64,000 nt of DNA from NCBI RefSeq assembly GCF_000968015.1, contig NZ_LACH01000002.1, positions 46,023 through 110,022 on the forward strand. The letters run 5' to 3'. Each line of letters starts with the position of its first letter. The stretch's first letter is position 1. The notes below the pieces were generated by a model. It had not been told where the DNA came from. It did not search any database and saw nothing but the letters and a program-made list of their open reading frames with translations. Source of the DNA: Pseudomonas fluorescens (GTDB lineage Bacteria; Pseudomonadota; Gammaproteobacteria; Pseudomonadales; Pseudomonadaceae). A program made the position numbers and the translations under genes. This document shows positions 20,170-29,231 of this stretch, in pieces.

Positions 20170-22602
20170 ATGTCTGCGCTGAATCACCCTCGCCCTCACA
20201 CTGAAACCCTGGCCAACGGCCTGCGGGTGACGCTGCGTCATGTTCCCGATTTGAAGCGCAGTGCTGCGGCGTTGCGCGTCGCGGCGGGCAGCCATGATGT
20301 GCCGGCGGCCTGGCCCGGGCTGGCGCACTTTCTTGAACACCTGCTGTTTCTCGGCACAGAGCGCTTTCCCGCAGACCAAGCACTGATGGCCTACGTCCAG
20401 AGTCATGGCGGTCAGGTGAATGCGCGGACCAGCGAACGCACCACGGATTACTTTTTCGAGTTACCGCCTCAGGCGTTTACCGGGGGACTGGAACGTCTGT
20501 CGGACATGCTCGCTCATCCGCGTATGAATCCGGACGATCAGCGGCGGGAACGGGAAGTGCTGCACGCAGAATTTGTTGCATGGTCTCGGGACACGACCGC
20601 TCAGCAGCAATTCGCGCTGTTCGACGGCCTTTCGGTGGCGCACCCACTGCGGGCGTTTCATGCCGGCAACCGCTACAGCCTGCCGGTGCCGCAACCTGAG
20701 TTTCAGCAAGCCTTGCAGGGTTTCTATCAGCGGTTTTATCAGACCGGGCAAATGACCTTGAGCCTGACCGGTTCGCAGAGTCTCGATGAGTTGAGGGCGA
20801 TGGCTCAGCGCTTTGGCGCGGCTATTCCCGTAGGGGAAAAGGTCCCGCAGCAAGCGCCTGCATCGCTGATGGATTCCTCGGACAAAAGTTATCAACAGGC
20901 TGGAGCGCGTCGAATGGATCTGCTGTTTGCCTTCGAAGCGTTGCCCGATTCATCGCCCGAGGCGCTGGCGTTTCTGTGTCATTGGCTGAACGCCGCGAAA
21001 CCTGGCGGTCTGCTGGCGCAATTGCGCGAGTGCGGGCTGGCTGACTGCCTGAAAGCTGCGCCGTTGTATCAGTTCGCCGGCCAGGCTTTGTTGCACATCG
21101 AATTCACGTTGCCTGCCGACGCGACGCCCAACGGGATCCGCGAACAGCTACTGGGTTGGCTTGGATTCTTTGCCTCACAACAACCCTGGACCGGATTGCG
21201 CGAAGAATACGCCGCCCTGCTGCAACGCCAACAGCAAGTCAGCGGCGCCCTGCAACTGGCTCGACTGGACAGCGAACAGCGTGAAACAGGGTTATCCGAA
21301 TCGGGCGTTGCAGCCCTCAAGGAAGTCCTGAAAAAAATCGGTGCTGTGGATAACTTCACCGGCCAATGGCAACTGCCCACACCTAATCCGTTTTTACGCG
21401 CCGAGGCTCCGGCCCCGAGTGCTGGACTGATCCGCGGCCAGACCAGCAAACACCGAGGCTTGCGAACCTTTGCCCAGGATCGCTCACGCGGTCGTCGTGA
21501 ACGTTCGCCCATGCAGTTCAGTCAGGCGTTACCGGATAACAGTGCCGAAGGTGCCGTTTACCTGCGCTGGCGTCTGGACTTGGCACCTCACAGCAACCTT
21601 CAGGCGAGCCTGGAAAACCGCCTTCAGCCGTTGCGTGAAGACGCTCGTCAGGCAGGTGTCGATTTTTCCTTCAGCGCATCGGGCAATGAATGGCTGCTGA
21701 AAATGACCGGGCTACAGGAGCCGATGCCGACCGTCCTCGAACATGCGCTGAAAGAACTGACAACACCTGATGCCGGTTTCTCACAGGAAGAGCCTCCGAG
21801 CGTTGCGTTGATGCCGATTCGGCAGTTGCTTAAAGCGCTGCCCGATCACTGCCTTGAGCGCACCGCTGACTCGGACGACCTGGCTCAGCTTTGGTCCAGC
21901 GCACGCTGGGATGGTCTGGCGACCGGCCTGTCTGCCCAGACTCAGGCGGCGATGGGCCTTGCCTTGAGTCGTGTACCCGGCACTGCGGACAATCAACTGA
22001 CGCCGCCCTCGCCGATAAACGCGCAGCATCTCTGGAGCGCGGTCGATACCGGGTCCAGCGAACACGCGTTGTTGCTCTTTTGCCCGACGGCAACCGCGGA
22101 CATCGCTGACGAAGCCGCCTGGCGCTTGCTGGCTCACGTCTGCCAAACGCCGTTTTACCAGCGCCTGCGGGTAGAACTGCAGCTCGGTTATGCGGTGTTC
22201 AGCGCCCTGCGGCAGATTCATGGGCAGTCAGGATTGTTGTTCGGCGTGCAATCCCCGAGCGTCGCCCCTCTGGACCTGCTGGAACACATCGAACACTTCC
22301 TGAGCGGATTGGCCGGGATGATCGAAGACATCAATGACGAGACCTTCATCGACCAGCGCCAGGCACTGGCCGATCAATTCGATAGCGCAGCGTTACCCAA
22401 TGCGCAGGCCGCTGAACTGCTCTGGCAGGGCAAACTGGCCGGCCGCTCGTCGGAATATCTGACTCAACTGCCTCAGGCAATTCTGATGATCGACCGCGAA
22501 ACGTTACTGGCCGCAGCACAACGACTGAATCAGGCCGAAGGCGGTTGCCGCTGCCTGGCCAGCGGACCGTGCCCGGCCTCGCCTTGGCAAGCGGCAAAAT
22601 GA
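20170..22602 (+). CDS. pqqF: PQQ biosynthesis M16 peptidase PqqF
   Basis: Zinc peptidase of the pitrilysin/insulinase family thought to trim the PqqA peptide after PqqE has cross-linked it. The 810-residue protein has the inverted zinc motif HFLEH at residues 53-57 and the usual two-half M16 layout with a weak second half. The ATG at 20170 is preceded by GGAAG at the right distance; a GTG at 20164 is too close to that SD. It lies between davA and pqqA, the order known in P. putida and P. fluorescens. The second half probably lacks its own catalytic site. Confidence 0.92.
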   Translation: MSALNHPRPHTETLANGLRVTLRHVPDLKRSAAALRVAAGSHDVPAAWPGLAHFLEHLLFLGTERFPADQALMAYVQSHGGQVNARTSERTTDYFFELPPQAFTGGLERLSDMLAHPRMNPDDQRREREVLHAEFVAWSRDTTAQQQFALFDGLSVAHPLRAFHAGNRYSLPVPQPEFQQALQGFYQRFYQTGQMTLSLTGSQSLDELRAMAQRFGAAIPVGEKVPQQAPASLMDSSDKSYQQAGARRMDLLFAFEALPDSSPEALAFLCHWLNAAKPGGLLAQLRECGLADCLKAAPLYQFAGQALLHIEFTLPADATPNGIREQLLGWLGFFASQQPWTGLREEYAALLQRQQQVSGALQLARLDSEQRETGLSESGVAALKEVLKKIGAVDNFTGQWQLPTPNPFLRAEAPAPSAGLIRGQTSKHRGLRTFAQDRSRGRRERSPMQFSQALPDNSAEGAVYLRWRLDLAPHSNLQASLENRLQPLREDARQAGVDFSFSASGNEWLLKMTGLQEPMPTVLEHALKELTTPDAGFSQEEPPSVALMPIRQLLKALPDHCLERTADSDDLAQLWSSARWDGLATGLSAQTQAAMGLALSRVPGTADNQLTPPSPINAQHLWSAVDTGSSEHALLLFCPTATADIADEAAWRLLAHVCQTPFYQRLRVELQLGYAVFSALRQIHGQSGLLFGVQSPSVAPLDLLEHIEHFLSGLAGMIEDINDETFIDQRQALADQFDSAALPNAQAAELLWQGKLAGRSSEYLTQLPQAILMIDRETLLAAAQRLNQAEGGCRCLASGPCPASPWQAAK

Positions 22603-22757
22603 TCATTACCGGTGCTGCAATTAGCTTTCTCAAAGATTCCCGGCCAATCGCCCTGAAATTTTGAGTAACATAGCCACCTAACTATCTGAACATCTCCGGC
22701 TGGAGGTGGACTATATGTATAGATCTCAACTGTCCCATCACCTGAAGGAGCGCTTCT
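22603..22757 (+). promoter_or_regulatory. pqqA promoter and leader region
   Basis: The 155 bases between pqqF and pqqA probably carry the main pqqABCDE promoter. A possible sigma70 match is TTGAGT (22671-22676) with TATCTG (22693-22698), spacer 16. A GGAG ribosome-binding site precedes the pqqA ATG. Confidence 0.35.
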
Positions 22758-22832
22758 ATGTCCTGGTCCAAACCTGCTTACACCGACCTGCGTATCGGCT
22801 TTGAAGTCACCATGTACTTCGCAAGCCGCTAA
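22758..22832 (+). CDS. pqqA: Coenzyme PQQ precursor peptide PqqA
   Basis: A 24-residue ribosomally made peptide, MSWSKPAYTDLRIGFEVTMY.., that supplies both halves of the PQQ skeleton. The essential Glu16 and Tyr20 (E-x3-Y) are present. PqqE, with PqqD as chaperone, joins these two side chains; the peptide is then degraded and closed by PqqB/PqqC. An AAGGAG SD lies 8 bases upstream. It is followed by a terminator hairpin before pqqB. Confidence 0.97.
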   Translation: MSWSKPAYTDLRIGFEVTMYFASR

Positions 22833-22851
22833 TCTTTTTGTAGCGCAGTGC

Positions 22852-22880
22852 AACGCCTCGGCTCGCCGAGGCGTTTTTAT
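22852..22880 (+). terminator. Attenuating terminator between pqqA and pqqB
   Basis: AACGCCTCGG-CTCG-CCGAGGCGTT hairpin (22852-22875) running into TTTATTTT. It lies within the operon, so it should keep pqqA mRNA in excess over pqqBCDE. Confidence 0.8.
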
Positions 22881-22907
22881 TTTCAGTTTTCGAATGATGG
22901 AGCGGCC

Positions 22908-23819
22908 ATGTTTGTCCAGATTCTAGGTTCCGCCGCCGGCGGTGGTTTCCCCCAGTGGAACTGCAACTGCGTGAACTGCGCCGGTTTTCGCGATGGCAGC
23001 CTGAACGCCAAGGCGCGGACCCAGTCGTCCATCGCAATTTCCGATAACGGCGTGAACTGGGTGTTGTGCAACGCATCGCCGGACATCCGCGCCCAACTCC
23101 AGAGCTTCGCCCCGATGCAACCGGGCCGCGCCCTGCGCGATACCGGCATCAACGCGATCATCCTGATGGACAGCCAGATCGACCACACCACCGGCCTGCT
23201 CAGCCTGCGCGAAGGTTGCCCGCACCAGGTCTGGTGCACCGACATGGTCCACGAAGACCTGAGCACCGGTTTCCCGCTGTTCACCATGCTGACCCACTGG
23301 AACGGCGGGCTGACCTGGAACCAGATCGAGCTCGACCGCAGCTTCACCATCCCGGTCTGCCCGAGCCTGCGCTTCACCCCGCTGCCGCTGCGCAGCGCCG
23401 CACCGCCGTACTCACCGCACCGCTTCGACCCGCACCCCGGCGACAACATCGGCCTGATCGTTGAAGACCTCAACACCGGCGGCAAACTGTTCTACGCCCC
23501 GGGCCTGGGCAAGGTCGACGCACCGTTGCTGGAGATCATGGCCGGCAGCGATTGCCTGCTGGTGGACGGCACGATGTGGGATGACGATGAAATGCAGCGC
23601 CGTGGCGTCGGCACCCGAACCGGTCGGGAAATGGGTCACCTGGCACAAAACGGCCCCGGCGGCATGCTGGAAGTGCTGGAACAACTGCCCAAACAGCGCA
23701 AAGTGCTTATCCACATCAACAACACCAACCCGATTCTTGATGAGGATTCGCCGGAGCGCGCAGAACTGGCTCGGCGCAATGTTGAAGTGGCTTACGACGG
23801 CATGAGTATTGTGCTGTAG
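22908..23819 (+). CDS. pqqB: PQQ biosynthesis protein PqqB
   Basis: A 303-residue metallo-beta-lactamase-fold protein with the typical start [20 protein letters not shown]. It acts late in PQQ synthesis, probably hydroxylating the diamino acid made from PqqA. The ATG at 22908 has GGAG 6 bases upstream; a frame opening at 22848 runs through the terminator hairpin and is not used. A REPIN follows, then pqqC. Confidence 0.96.
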   Translation: MFVQILGSAAGGGFPQWNCNCVNCAGFRDGSLNAKARTQSSIAISDNGVNWVLCNASPDIRAQLQSFAPMQPGRALRDTGINAIILMDSQIDHTTGLLSLREGCPHQVWCTDMVHEDLSTGFPLFTMLTHWNGGLTWNQIELDRSFTIPVCPSLRFTPLPLRSAAPPYSPHRFDPHPGDNIGLIVEDLNTGGKLFYAPGLGKVDAPLLEIMAGSDCLLVDGTMWDDDEMQRRGVGTRTGREMGHLAQNGPGGMLEVLEQLPKQRKVLIHINNTNPILDEDSPERAELARRNVEVAYDGMSIVL

Positions 23820-23843
23820 GAAATCAAGACCGCTGCGCGGTCT

Positions 23844-23907
23844 ATCGCGAGCAAGCTCGCTCCCACAGTTGATCGCATACCCCTGTGGGAGCGAGCTTGC
23901 TCGCGAT
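23844..23907. repeat. REPIN between pqqB and pqqC
   Basis: REP at 23844-23866 and inverted REP at 23885-23907 with an 18-base spacer. It is unusual in lying inside an operon, where it could stabilise or terminate the upstream part of the message. Confidence 0.85.
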
Positions 23908-23958
23908 GGCGTCCGAACAGACACCAAAGAATCCACCGGTTGTTCCCGGAGAACCGAC

Positions 23959-24711
23959 ATGACTGACACCGCAATGTCCCCCGCCGAGTTCGAAGCGGCC
24001 CTGCGCGCCAAGGGCGCCTATTACCATATCTATCACCCGTATCACGTGGCGATGTATGAAGGCCGGGCAACGCGCGAGCAGATCCAGGGCTGGGTGGCCA
24101 ACCGTTTCTATTATCAGGTGAACATCCCGCTCAAGGACGCCGCGATCCTCGCCAACTGCCCGGACCGCGAGATACGTCGTGAGTGGATTCAGCGCCTGCT
24201 CGACCATGACGGCGCCCCCGGCGAAGACGGTGGCATCGAAGCCTGGCTGCGCCTGGGCCAAGCCGTCGGCCTCGACCCGGATCAGTTGCGCTCGCAGGAA
24301 TTGGTACTGCCCGGCGTGCGATTCGCCGTCGATGCCTACGTCAACTTCGCTCGACGGGCCAGTTGGCAGGAAGCGGCCAGCAGCTCGCTGACCGAACTGT
24401 TTGCGCCGCAGATCCACCAGTCGCGCCTGGACAGCTGGCCGCAGCATTACCCCTGGATCGACCCGGCTGGTTACGAATATTTCCGCACCCGCCTGGGTCA
24501 GGCACGCCGCGACGTGGAACACGGCTTGGCGATCACGTTGCAGCACTACACGACGCGGGTCGGCCAAGAGCGCATGCTGGAAATTCTCCAGTTCAAACTG
24601 GACATTCTTTGGAGCATGCTCGATGCCATGAGCATGGCCTACGAACTGAAACGCCCGCCGTATCACAGCGTGACCGAGCAACGGGTCTGGCATAAAGGAA
24701 TCACCTTATGA
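23959..24711 (+). CDS. pqqC: Pyrroloquinoline-quinone synthase PqqC
   Basis: Cofactor-free oxidase that catalyses the final ring closure and eight-electron oxidation giving PQQ. The 250-residue helical protein contains the family segments [35 protein letters not shown] and [20 protein letters not shown]. The start at 23959 follows CGGAGAACCGAC. The gene overlaps pqqD by 4 bases (ATGA). Confidence 0.97.
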   Translation: MTDTAMSPAEFEAALRAKGAYYHIYHPYHVAMYEGRATREQIQGWVANRFYYQVNIPLKDAAILANCPDREIRREWIQRLLDHDGAPGEDGGIEAWLRLGQAVGLDPDQLRSQELVLPGVRFAVDAYVNFARRASWQEAASSSLTELFAPQIHQSRLDSWPQHYPWIDPAGYEYFRTRLGQARRDVEHGLAITLQHYTTRVGQERMLEILQFKLDILWSMLDAMSMAYELKRPPYHSVTEQRVWHKGITL

Positions 24712-24983
24712 GTTTTGATCGCAGCAAGACCCCGACCTGGCGTCCCGGCTACCGCTTCCAGTACGAACCGGCGCAGAAAGGTCATGTGCTGCTCTACCCG
24801 GAAGGCATGATCAAACTCAACGAAAGCGCCGCGCTGATCGGCGGTTTGATCGACGGCGAGCGTGACGTCGCGGCGATCATCGCCGAACTGGACGCGCAGT
24901 TCCCCGGCGTGCCCGAACTCGGTGACGACATCGAGCAATTCATGGAGGTCGCCCGTGCTCAGCACTGGATCGAACTTGCCTGA
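24708..24983 (+). CDS. pqqD: PQQ peptide chaperone PqqD
   Basis: A 91-residue RiPP recognition element that binds PqqA and presents it to PqqE. Family features: [20 protein letters not shown] near the N terminus and [20 protein letters not shown] in the middle. It overlaps pqqC by 4 bases and pqqE by 29 bases, so the three are tightly coupled. Confidence 0.97.
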   Translation: MSFDRSKTPTWRPGYRFQYEPAQKGHVLLYPEGMIKLNESAALIGGLIDGERDVAAIIAELDAQFPGVPELGDDIEQFMEVARAQHWIELA

Positions 24984-26130
24984 TTCCGCGTCAGACACGT
25001 TACCGCCCAAACCGGAAATCGGCCTGCCCTTGTGGCTGCTGGCCGAGCTGACCTATCGCTGCCCGCTGCAATGCCCGTATTGCTCCAATCCGCTGGATTT
25101 CGCTGAGCAAGGCAAAGAGCTGAGCACCGAGCAGTGGATCAAAGTGTTCCGCGAAGCGCGGGAGATGGGCGCGGCGCAGTTGGGCTTCTCCGGCGGCGAA
25201 CCGCTGGTGCGTCAGGACCTCGCCGAGCTGATTGCCGAGGCGCGCAAGTTGGGTTTCTACACCAACCTGATCACCTCGGGCATCGGCCTGACAGAGCAGA
25301 AAATCAGCGACTTCAAGAAGGCCGGCCTGGACCACATTCAGATCAGCTTTCAGGCCAGCGACGAGCAAGTGAACAACTTGCTGGCCGGCTCGAAAAAGGC
25401 CTTCGCCCAGAAGCTGGAAATGGCTCGCGCTGTGAAAGCCCATGGCTATCCGATGGTGCTGAACTTCGTGACCCATCGGCACAACATCGACAAGATCGAC
25501 CGGATCATCGAGCTGTGCATCGCCCTTGAGGCGGACTTTGTGGAACTCGCCACGTGCCAGTTCTACGGTTGGGCGCAGCTCAACCGGGTCGGTCTGTTGC
25601 CGACCAAGGAGCAACTGGTCCGCGCCGAACGCATCACCAATGAATACCGCGCCAAACTCGAAGCCGAAGGGCATCCGTGCAAGCTGATTTTCGTCACCCC
25701 TGACTATTACGAAGAGCGCCCGAAAGCCTGCATGAATGGCTGGGGCAGTATTTTTCTGACGGTCACGCCGGACGGAACTGCCCTGCCCTGTCACGGCGCC
25801 CGACAGCTGCCGGTGCAGTTTCCCAACGTGCGCGACCACAGCATGCAGCACATCTGGTACGACTCGTTCGGCTTCAACCGCTTCCGCGGTTACGACTGGA
25901 TGCCCGAGCCGTGCCGTTCCTGCGACGAGAAAGAAAAAGACTTCGGCGGCTGTCGCTGCCAGGCGTTCATGCTCACAGGTGACGCGAGCAACGCCGACCC
26001 GGTGTGCAGCAAATCGGAACATCACGGCGTGATCCTCAAGGCTCGCGAAGAAGCCGAGCACGCGACCCATACCATCGAACAACTGGCCTTTCGCAATGAA
26101 CGAAATTCACGACTCATCGCTAAAAGCTGA
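24955..26130 (+). CDS. pqqE: Radical SAM enzyme PqqE
   Basis: Forms the C-C bond between Glu16 and Tyr20 of PqqA. The 391-residue protein has the radical SAM motif CPLQCPYC at residues 36-43 and a C-terminal SPASM region rich in Cys ([30 protein letters not shown]) that holds auxiliary iron-sulphur clusters. The GTG at 24955 is chosen because a strong GGAGG lies 5 bases upstream, inside the end of pqqD. It overlaps the next gene by 35 bases. Confidence 0.96.
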   Translation: MLSTGSNLPDSASDTLPPKPEIGLPLWLLAELTYRCPLQCPYCSNPLDFAEQGKELSTEQWIKVFREAREMGAAQLGFSGGEPLVRQDLAELIAEARKLGFYTNLITSGIGLTEQKISDFKKAGLDHIQISFQASDEQVNNLLAGSKKAFAQKLEMARAVKAHGYPMVLNFVTHRHNIDKIDRIIELCIALEADFVELATCQFYGWAQLNRVGLLPTKEQLVRAERITNEYRAKLEAEGHPCKLIFVTPDYYEERPKACMNGWGSIFLTVTPDGTALPCHGARQLPVQFPNVRDHSMQHIWYDSFGFNRFRGYDWMPEPCRSCDEKEKDFGGCRCQAFMLTGDASNADPVCSKSEHHGVILKAREEAEHATHTIEQLAFRNERNSRLIAKS

Positions 26131-27919
26131 ACCCTTCAGCGCTGCCAAGGCTGTTGCGGCCGGCATCGATTTCGCCGAGTTGCAAGTCAGCCAAAATGGC
26201 TTGTTCTGGAACGAGTACCGCCCCGAGGACGCCGCCTGCCGAATCTGGCATTGGCGTGACGGTCAGGCGCACTGCCTGACGCCTGCGGGCTTCAGCGTGC
26301 GCAGTCGGGTGTACGAATACGGCGGCGGCGCGTTCTGTCTGACCGATGACGGGATCGTGTTCGTCAACGAGGCGGACCAACAGCTGTATCGGCAGTCGCT
26401 GGCCGGCGAGACGCCTGAGTTGCTGAGCTCAGGCGAATGCCGATACGGTGATCTGCAGTTCGCTAACGGGCAGGTCTTGGCGGTGGAAGAAAACCGCAAT
26501 CGACATCGTCTGGTGGCTATCGATGTGGCTGACGGGGCACTTCATCTGCTGGCCGAAGGCGCCGACTTCTATGCCGCGCCGACGTTGAGTCCCGACGCGC
26601 AACGATTGGCGTGGATCGAGTGGAGCCGCCCGGATCAGCCATGGACCGCGACTCGCCTGATGATTGCAGAACGCCAGAACGATGGCCGTTTTGCTCCGCC
26701 GCGTTGCGTGGCTGGCGGAGACGCCGAGGAATCGCTGCAACAACCGAGGTTCGATACCAGCGGCCGTCTGTTTTGCCTGACTGATCGCGGTGGCTACTGG
26801 CAGCCTTGGGTGGAATCGGCAGACGGTTTGAGCCCGCTGCCGAGTGCCGCAGCGGATCATGGGCCAGCGCCGTGGCAGCTGGGTGGCTGCACCTGGTTGC
26901 CACTGAGCGAAGGCCGCTATCTGGCGAGCTGGACCGAAGGCGGGTTTGGCAAACTGGGTATTTGTGGTGACGCCCGTGAAGATTTCACGGGCGATTACAG
27001 CCGCTTCCGCTCTCTCGCACTGGATGAGCAGTTCATTTACTGCATCGCCGCTTCGCCAGTCAGTTCATCGTCAGTCGTTGCCATCGACCGCCAGACCCGG
27101 CAAGTCAAAATACTGGCCGGCGGTATTGCACCGTTGCCGGCCGAGCAGATCAGCGTCCCGCAAACTCTGAGCTACCCGAGCGGTTCGGGCGAGGCGCACG
27201 GCTTCTTCTACCCAGCAATGACCGGTGACGCGAAACCGCCTCTGGTGGTGTTTATCCACGGCGGACCGACATCGGCCTGCTACCCCATGCTCGATCCGCG
27301 TATCCAGTACTGGGCACAACGTGGCTTCGCCGTGGCCGACCTCAACTACCGCGGCAGCAGTGGCTATGGCCGGGCTTATCGGCAAGCGTTGCATTTGAGC
27401 TGGGGCGAAGTGGATGTGGAAGACGCCTGCGCCGTCGTCGCTCATCTTGCTGATCGCGGACTGATCGACGGCAACCAGGCGTTTATTCGCGGTGGCAGTG
27501 CCGGTGGCTACACCACTCTTTGCGCATTGGCGTTCCACAACGTCTTTCGCGCTGGCGCCAGCCTGTATGGCGTCAGTGATCCTGCGGCGCTGGGCCGGAC
27601 GACTCACAAGTTCGAAGGCGATTATCTGGATTGGCTGATTGGTGATCCGGTGCAGGATGCCGAACGCTACGCCGCTCGAACGCCGTTGCTGCACGCGGGC
27701 AACATCAGTGTTCCGATGATTTTCTTTCAGGGTGAACTGGACGCAGTGGTGGTGCCGCAACAGACCCGCGACATGGTCTCGGCACTACAGGACAATGGCA
27801 TTCTGGTTGAAGCGCATTACTACGCTGACGAACGCCATGGCTTTCGCAAGGCCGGCAATCAGGCCCATGCGCTGGAGCAGGAGTGGGTGTTTTATCGAAG
27901 GGTGATGGCGTTGGCGTGA
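26096..27919 (+). CDS. S9 family (prolyl oligopeptidase) peptidase of the pqq operon
   Basis: A 607-residue cytosolic serine peptidase with an N-terminal propeller and a C-terminal alpha/beta hydrolase. The nucleophile motif is [11 protein letters not shown], the acid is in QGELDAVV and the histidine in ADERHGF. It begins inside pqqE (35-base overlap). A peptidase at this place is called pqqM in P. fluorescens and might help remove flanking residues from modified PqqA, but PqqF is the better supported protease. P. putida has the same gene order. Role inferred. Confidence 0.85.
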   Translation: MNEIHDSSLKAEPFSAAKAVAAGIDFAELQVSQNGLFWNEYRPEDAACRIWHWRDGQAHCLTPAGFSVRSRVYEYGGGAFCLTDDGIVFVNEADQQLYRQSLAGETPELLSSGECRYGDLQFANGQVLAVEENRNRHRLVAIDVADGALHLLAEGADFYAAPTLSPDAQRLAWIEWSRPDQPWTATRLMIAERQNDGRFAPPRCVAGGDAEESLQQPRFDTSGRLFCLTDRGGYWQPWVESADGLSPLPSAAADHGPAPWQLGGCTWLPLSEGRYLASWTEGGFGKLGICGDAREDFTGDYSRFRSLALDEQFIYCIAASPVSSSSVVAIDRQTRQVKILAGGIAPLPAEQISVPQTLSYPSGSGEAHGFFYPAMTGDAKPPLVVFIHGGPTSACYPMLDPRIQYWAQRGFAVADLNYRGSSGYGRAYRQALHLSWGEVDVEDACAVVAHLADRGLIDGNQAFIRGGSAGGYTTLCALAFHNVFRAGASLYGVSDPAALGRTTHKFEGDYLDWLIGDPVQDAERYAARTPLLHAGNISVPMIFFQGELDAVVVPQQTRDMVSALQDNGILVEAHYYADERHGFRKAGNQAHALEQEWVFYRRVMALA

Positions 27920-27952
27920 AGTCTGCGGCCGTGCAGGAAGTGTGTCGCCCCA

Positions 27953-28042
27953 TTCGCGAGCAGGCTCGCTCCCACAATGGATCTGTGGTGTACAGAAATC
28001 CCTGTGGGAGCGACGGTGCGACGATTCGACCTGCTCGCGAAA
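27953..28042. repeat. REPIN with one interrupted arm
   Basis: A normal REP at 27953-27975 faces an inverted copy (28003-28042) whose loop is expanded by CGGTGCGACGATTCGA between GGGAGCGA and CCTGCTCGCG. Confidence 0.75.
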
Positions 28043-28066
28043 GCGATCTATCTGACGCCGCGAAAC

Positions 28067-28225
28067 TCAGCGTTTGGCAATGATATACACCGCATGCACG
28101 ATCCCGGGGATGTAACCGCACAACGTCAGCAGAATATTCAGCCAGAACGCCCCGGCGAAACCGACTTGCAGAAACACACCCAGTGGCGGCAACAGAATGG
28201 CGATGATGATGCGAATAAAGTCCAT
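28067..28225 (-). CDS. YqaE/Pmp3-family membrane peptide
   Basis: A 52-residue protein made almost entirely of two hydrophobic helices, beginning MDFIRIIIAILLPPLGVFLQ and ending with the family segment GYIPGIVHAVYIIAKR. Pmp3/YqaE proteins are small inner-membrane proteins linked to membrane potential and stress. A GGAG SD lies 8 bases upstream of the ATG at 28225. It stands alone between the pqq operon (opposite strand) and a toxin-antitoxin pair. Confidence 0.9.
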   Translation of the reverse strand: MDFIRIIIAILLPPLGVFLQVGFAGAFWLNILLTLCGYIPGIVHAVYIIAKR

Positions 28226-28308
28226 GGGGTCAGCTCCTGATTAAAGTTGGCTCGTGTGAGCCTACAGCTAATCGACCTTTGCCGTTTGTCAGGGTTCAGT
28301 GCGGTTCT

Positions 28309-28629
28309 TCAGGCCAGTATCTCAAGCCCGTGTTTCTGAACGATGCTCAGCAACTTCAGCGCCATGCCGCTGGGGTGCTTGTCTCCCGCTTCCCATTGTT
28401 TAACCGTCGAGGCGCTAGTGTTCAGATAACGCGCGAACACTGGCTGGCTTACGTTGTTGCGTTCGCGTAGCGCTTTGATCTGCTCAGCGGGGATCGCGTC
28501 TGGAACCGTTGCAAGACATGATTCATCGAATTCGCGCATGGTTGCCTTGCTGATTGCACCGATGGCAAACAAGGCACTGGCTGACTCGTGTATCGATTCC
28601 GACATTTCACTTTTGAATTTTTTACTCAT
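28309..28629 (-). CDS. XRE-family antitoxin of a RelE/HigB-like pair
   Basis: A 106-residue DNA-binding protein. The C-terminal half has a helix-turn-helix, IKALRERNNVSQPVFARYLN then STVKQWEAGDKHPSGMALKL, as in HigA2/NadS-type antitoxins. The start at 28629 (MSKKFKSEM) overlaps the toxin stop by 8 bases (ATGAGTAA). It probably neutralises the upstream toxin and represses the pair. Confidence 0.85.
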   Translation of the reverse strand: MSKKFKSEMSESIHESASALFAIGAISKATMREFDESCLATVPDAIPAEQIKALRERNNVSQPVFARYLNTSASTVKQWEAGDKHPSGMALKLLSIVQKHGLEILA

Positions 28630-28978
28630 GAGGTATCTCCACAAACTCCTTCATATCCAACAAACGCTGGATATCCATCTCGGTTAGCCCTCCATATGTC
28701 TTGGCTAACTCGCGTAAGTCGGCCAACTGCCTCGGACTGATATTGCTCTGGTCTTTCTTGGCATACAGAAACTGATAAATCCAGTAACGGCCACCTCTGG
28801 CCAAAACAATCGACCGATGGCGGTTCGCATTCAAACGTTTTTTCCAGACCCCGCCGCCGAGATTGTCTGCCTGGCCATCGAGCATTTCAGTGAATGCCTC
28901 CCGAAGCTCTTCATCACCGACCCAGGCCTTACCGGCCTGCATCGTAAAACGCTTTGTCTTGAATAACCTTGGTGACAT
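28622..28978 (-). CDS. RelE/HigB2-like toxin
   Basis: A 118-residue basic protein with segments DGQADNLGGGVWKKRL, RSIVLARGGRYWIYQFLYAK and KKDQSNISPRQLADLRELAK; the last (K-x2-x-NI-x3-x-L-x2-L) is the signature of the HigB2 branch of RelE-fold mRNA interferases. The start at 28978 is 7-8 bases after GGAAGG; the ATG at 28984 is too close to it. It precedes and overlaps its antitoxin. It differs clearly in sequence from the toxin at 12.4 kb. Confidence 0.82.
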   Translation of the reverse strand: MSPRLFKTKRFTMQAGKAWVGDEELREAFTEMLDGQADNLGGGVWKKRLNANRHRSIVLARGGRYWIYQFLYAKKDQSNISPRQLADLRELAKTYGGLTEMDIQRLLDMKEFVEIPHE

Positions 28979-29143
28979 TGGCATCCCTTCCTCAAAACAT
29001 ACCACTCAGTGGTACAGAACTCAAAGCCAGGTCCACCAACATATTGTTTCGCTGGCACCGGCACTCCTTGCCGATACCCTCTAAAAAGCCATTGATCCCG
29101 ATCCGGCTCAAGCACTGAAATGCATTTGGCAAAACGCAGAGAC

Positions 29144-29182
29144 AAAAAAACGCCCCACGCCAAAAGAATCAGGCATGGGGCG
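29144..29182 (-). terminator. Terminator of the aminotransferase gene
   Basis: On the minus strand GCCCCATGCC .. GGCGTGGGGC forms a hairpin followed by TTTTTTT. It lies 50 bases after the stop codon at 29232. The bases from 28979 to 29143 show nothing else I can support. Confidence 0.85.
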
Positions 29183-29231
29183 ATGCGTTATACCGCGAGA
29201 CGGTTCGGGAATTCGTGTAGGGCAGGTCTGA

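Noticed and set aside
17803..20406. 867-codon open frame on the minus strand opposite davB, davA and pqqF
   Set aside because: It is antisense to three well recognised genes, has no ribosome-binding site or known domain, and such long antisense frames are common in GC-rich Pseudomonas DNA.
23809..23958. Upstream extension of pqqC through the REPIN
   Set aside because: The extra 50 residues are translated repeat sequence; the ATG at 23959 has an SD and fits the family start.
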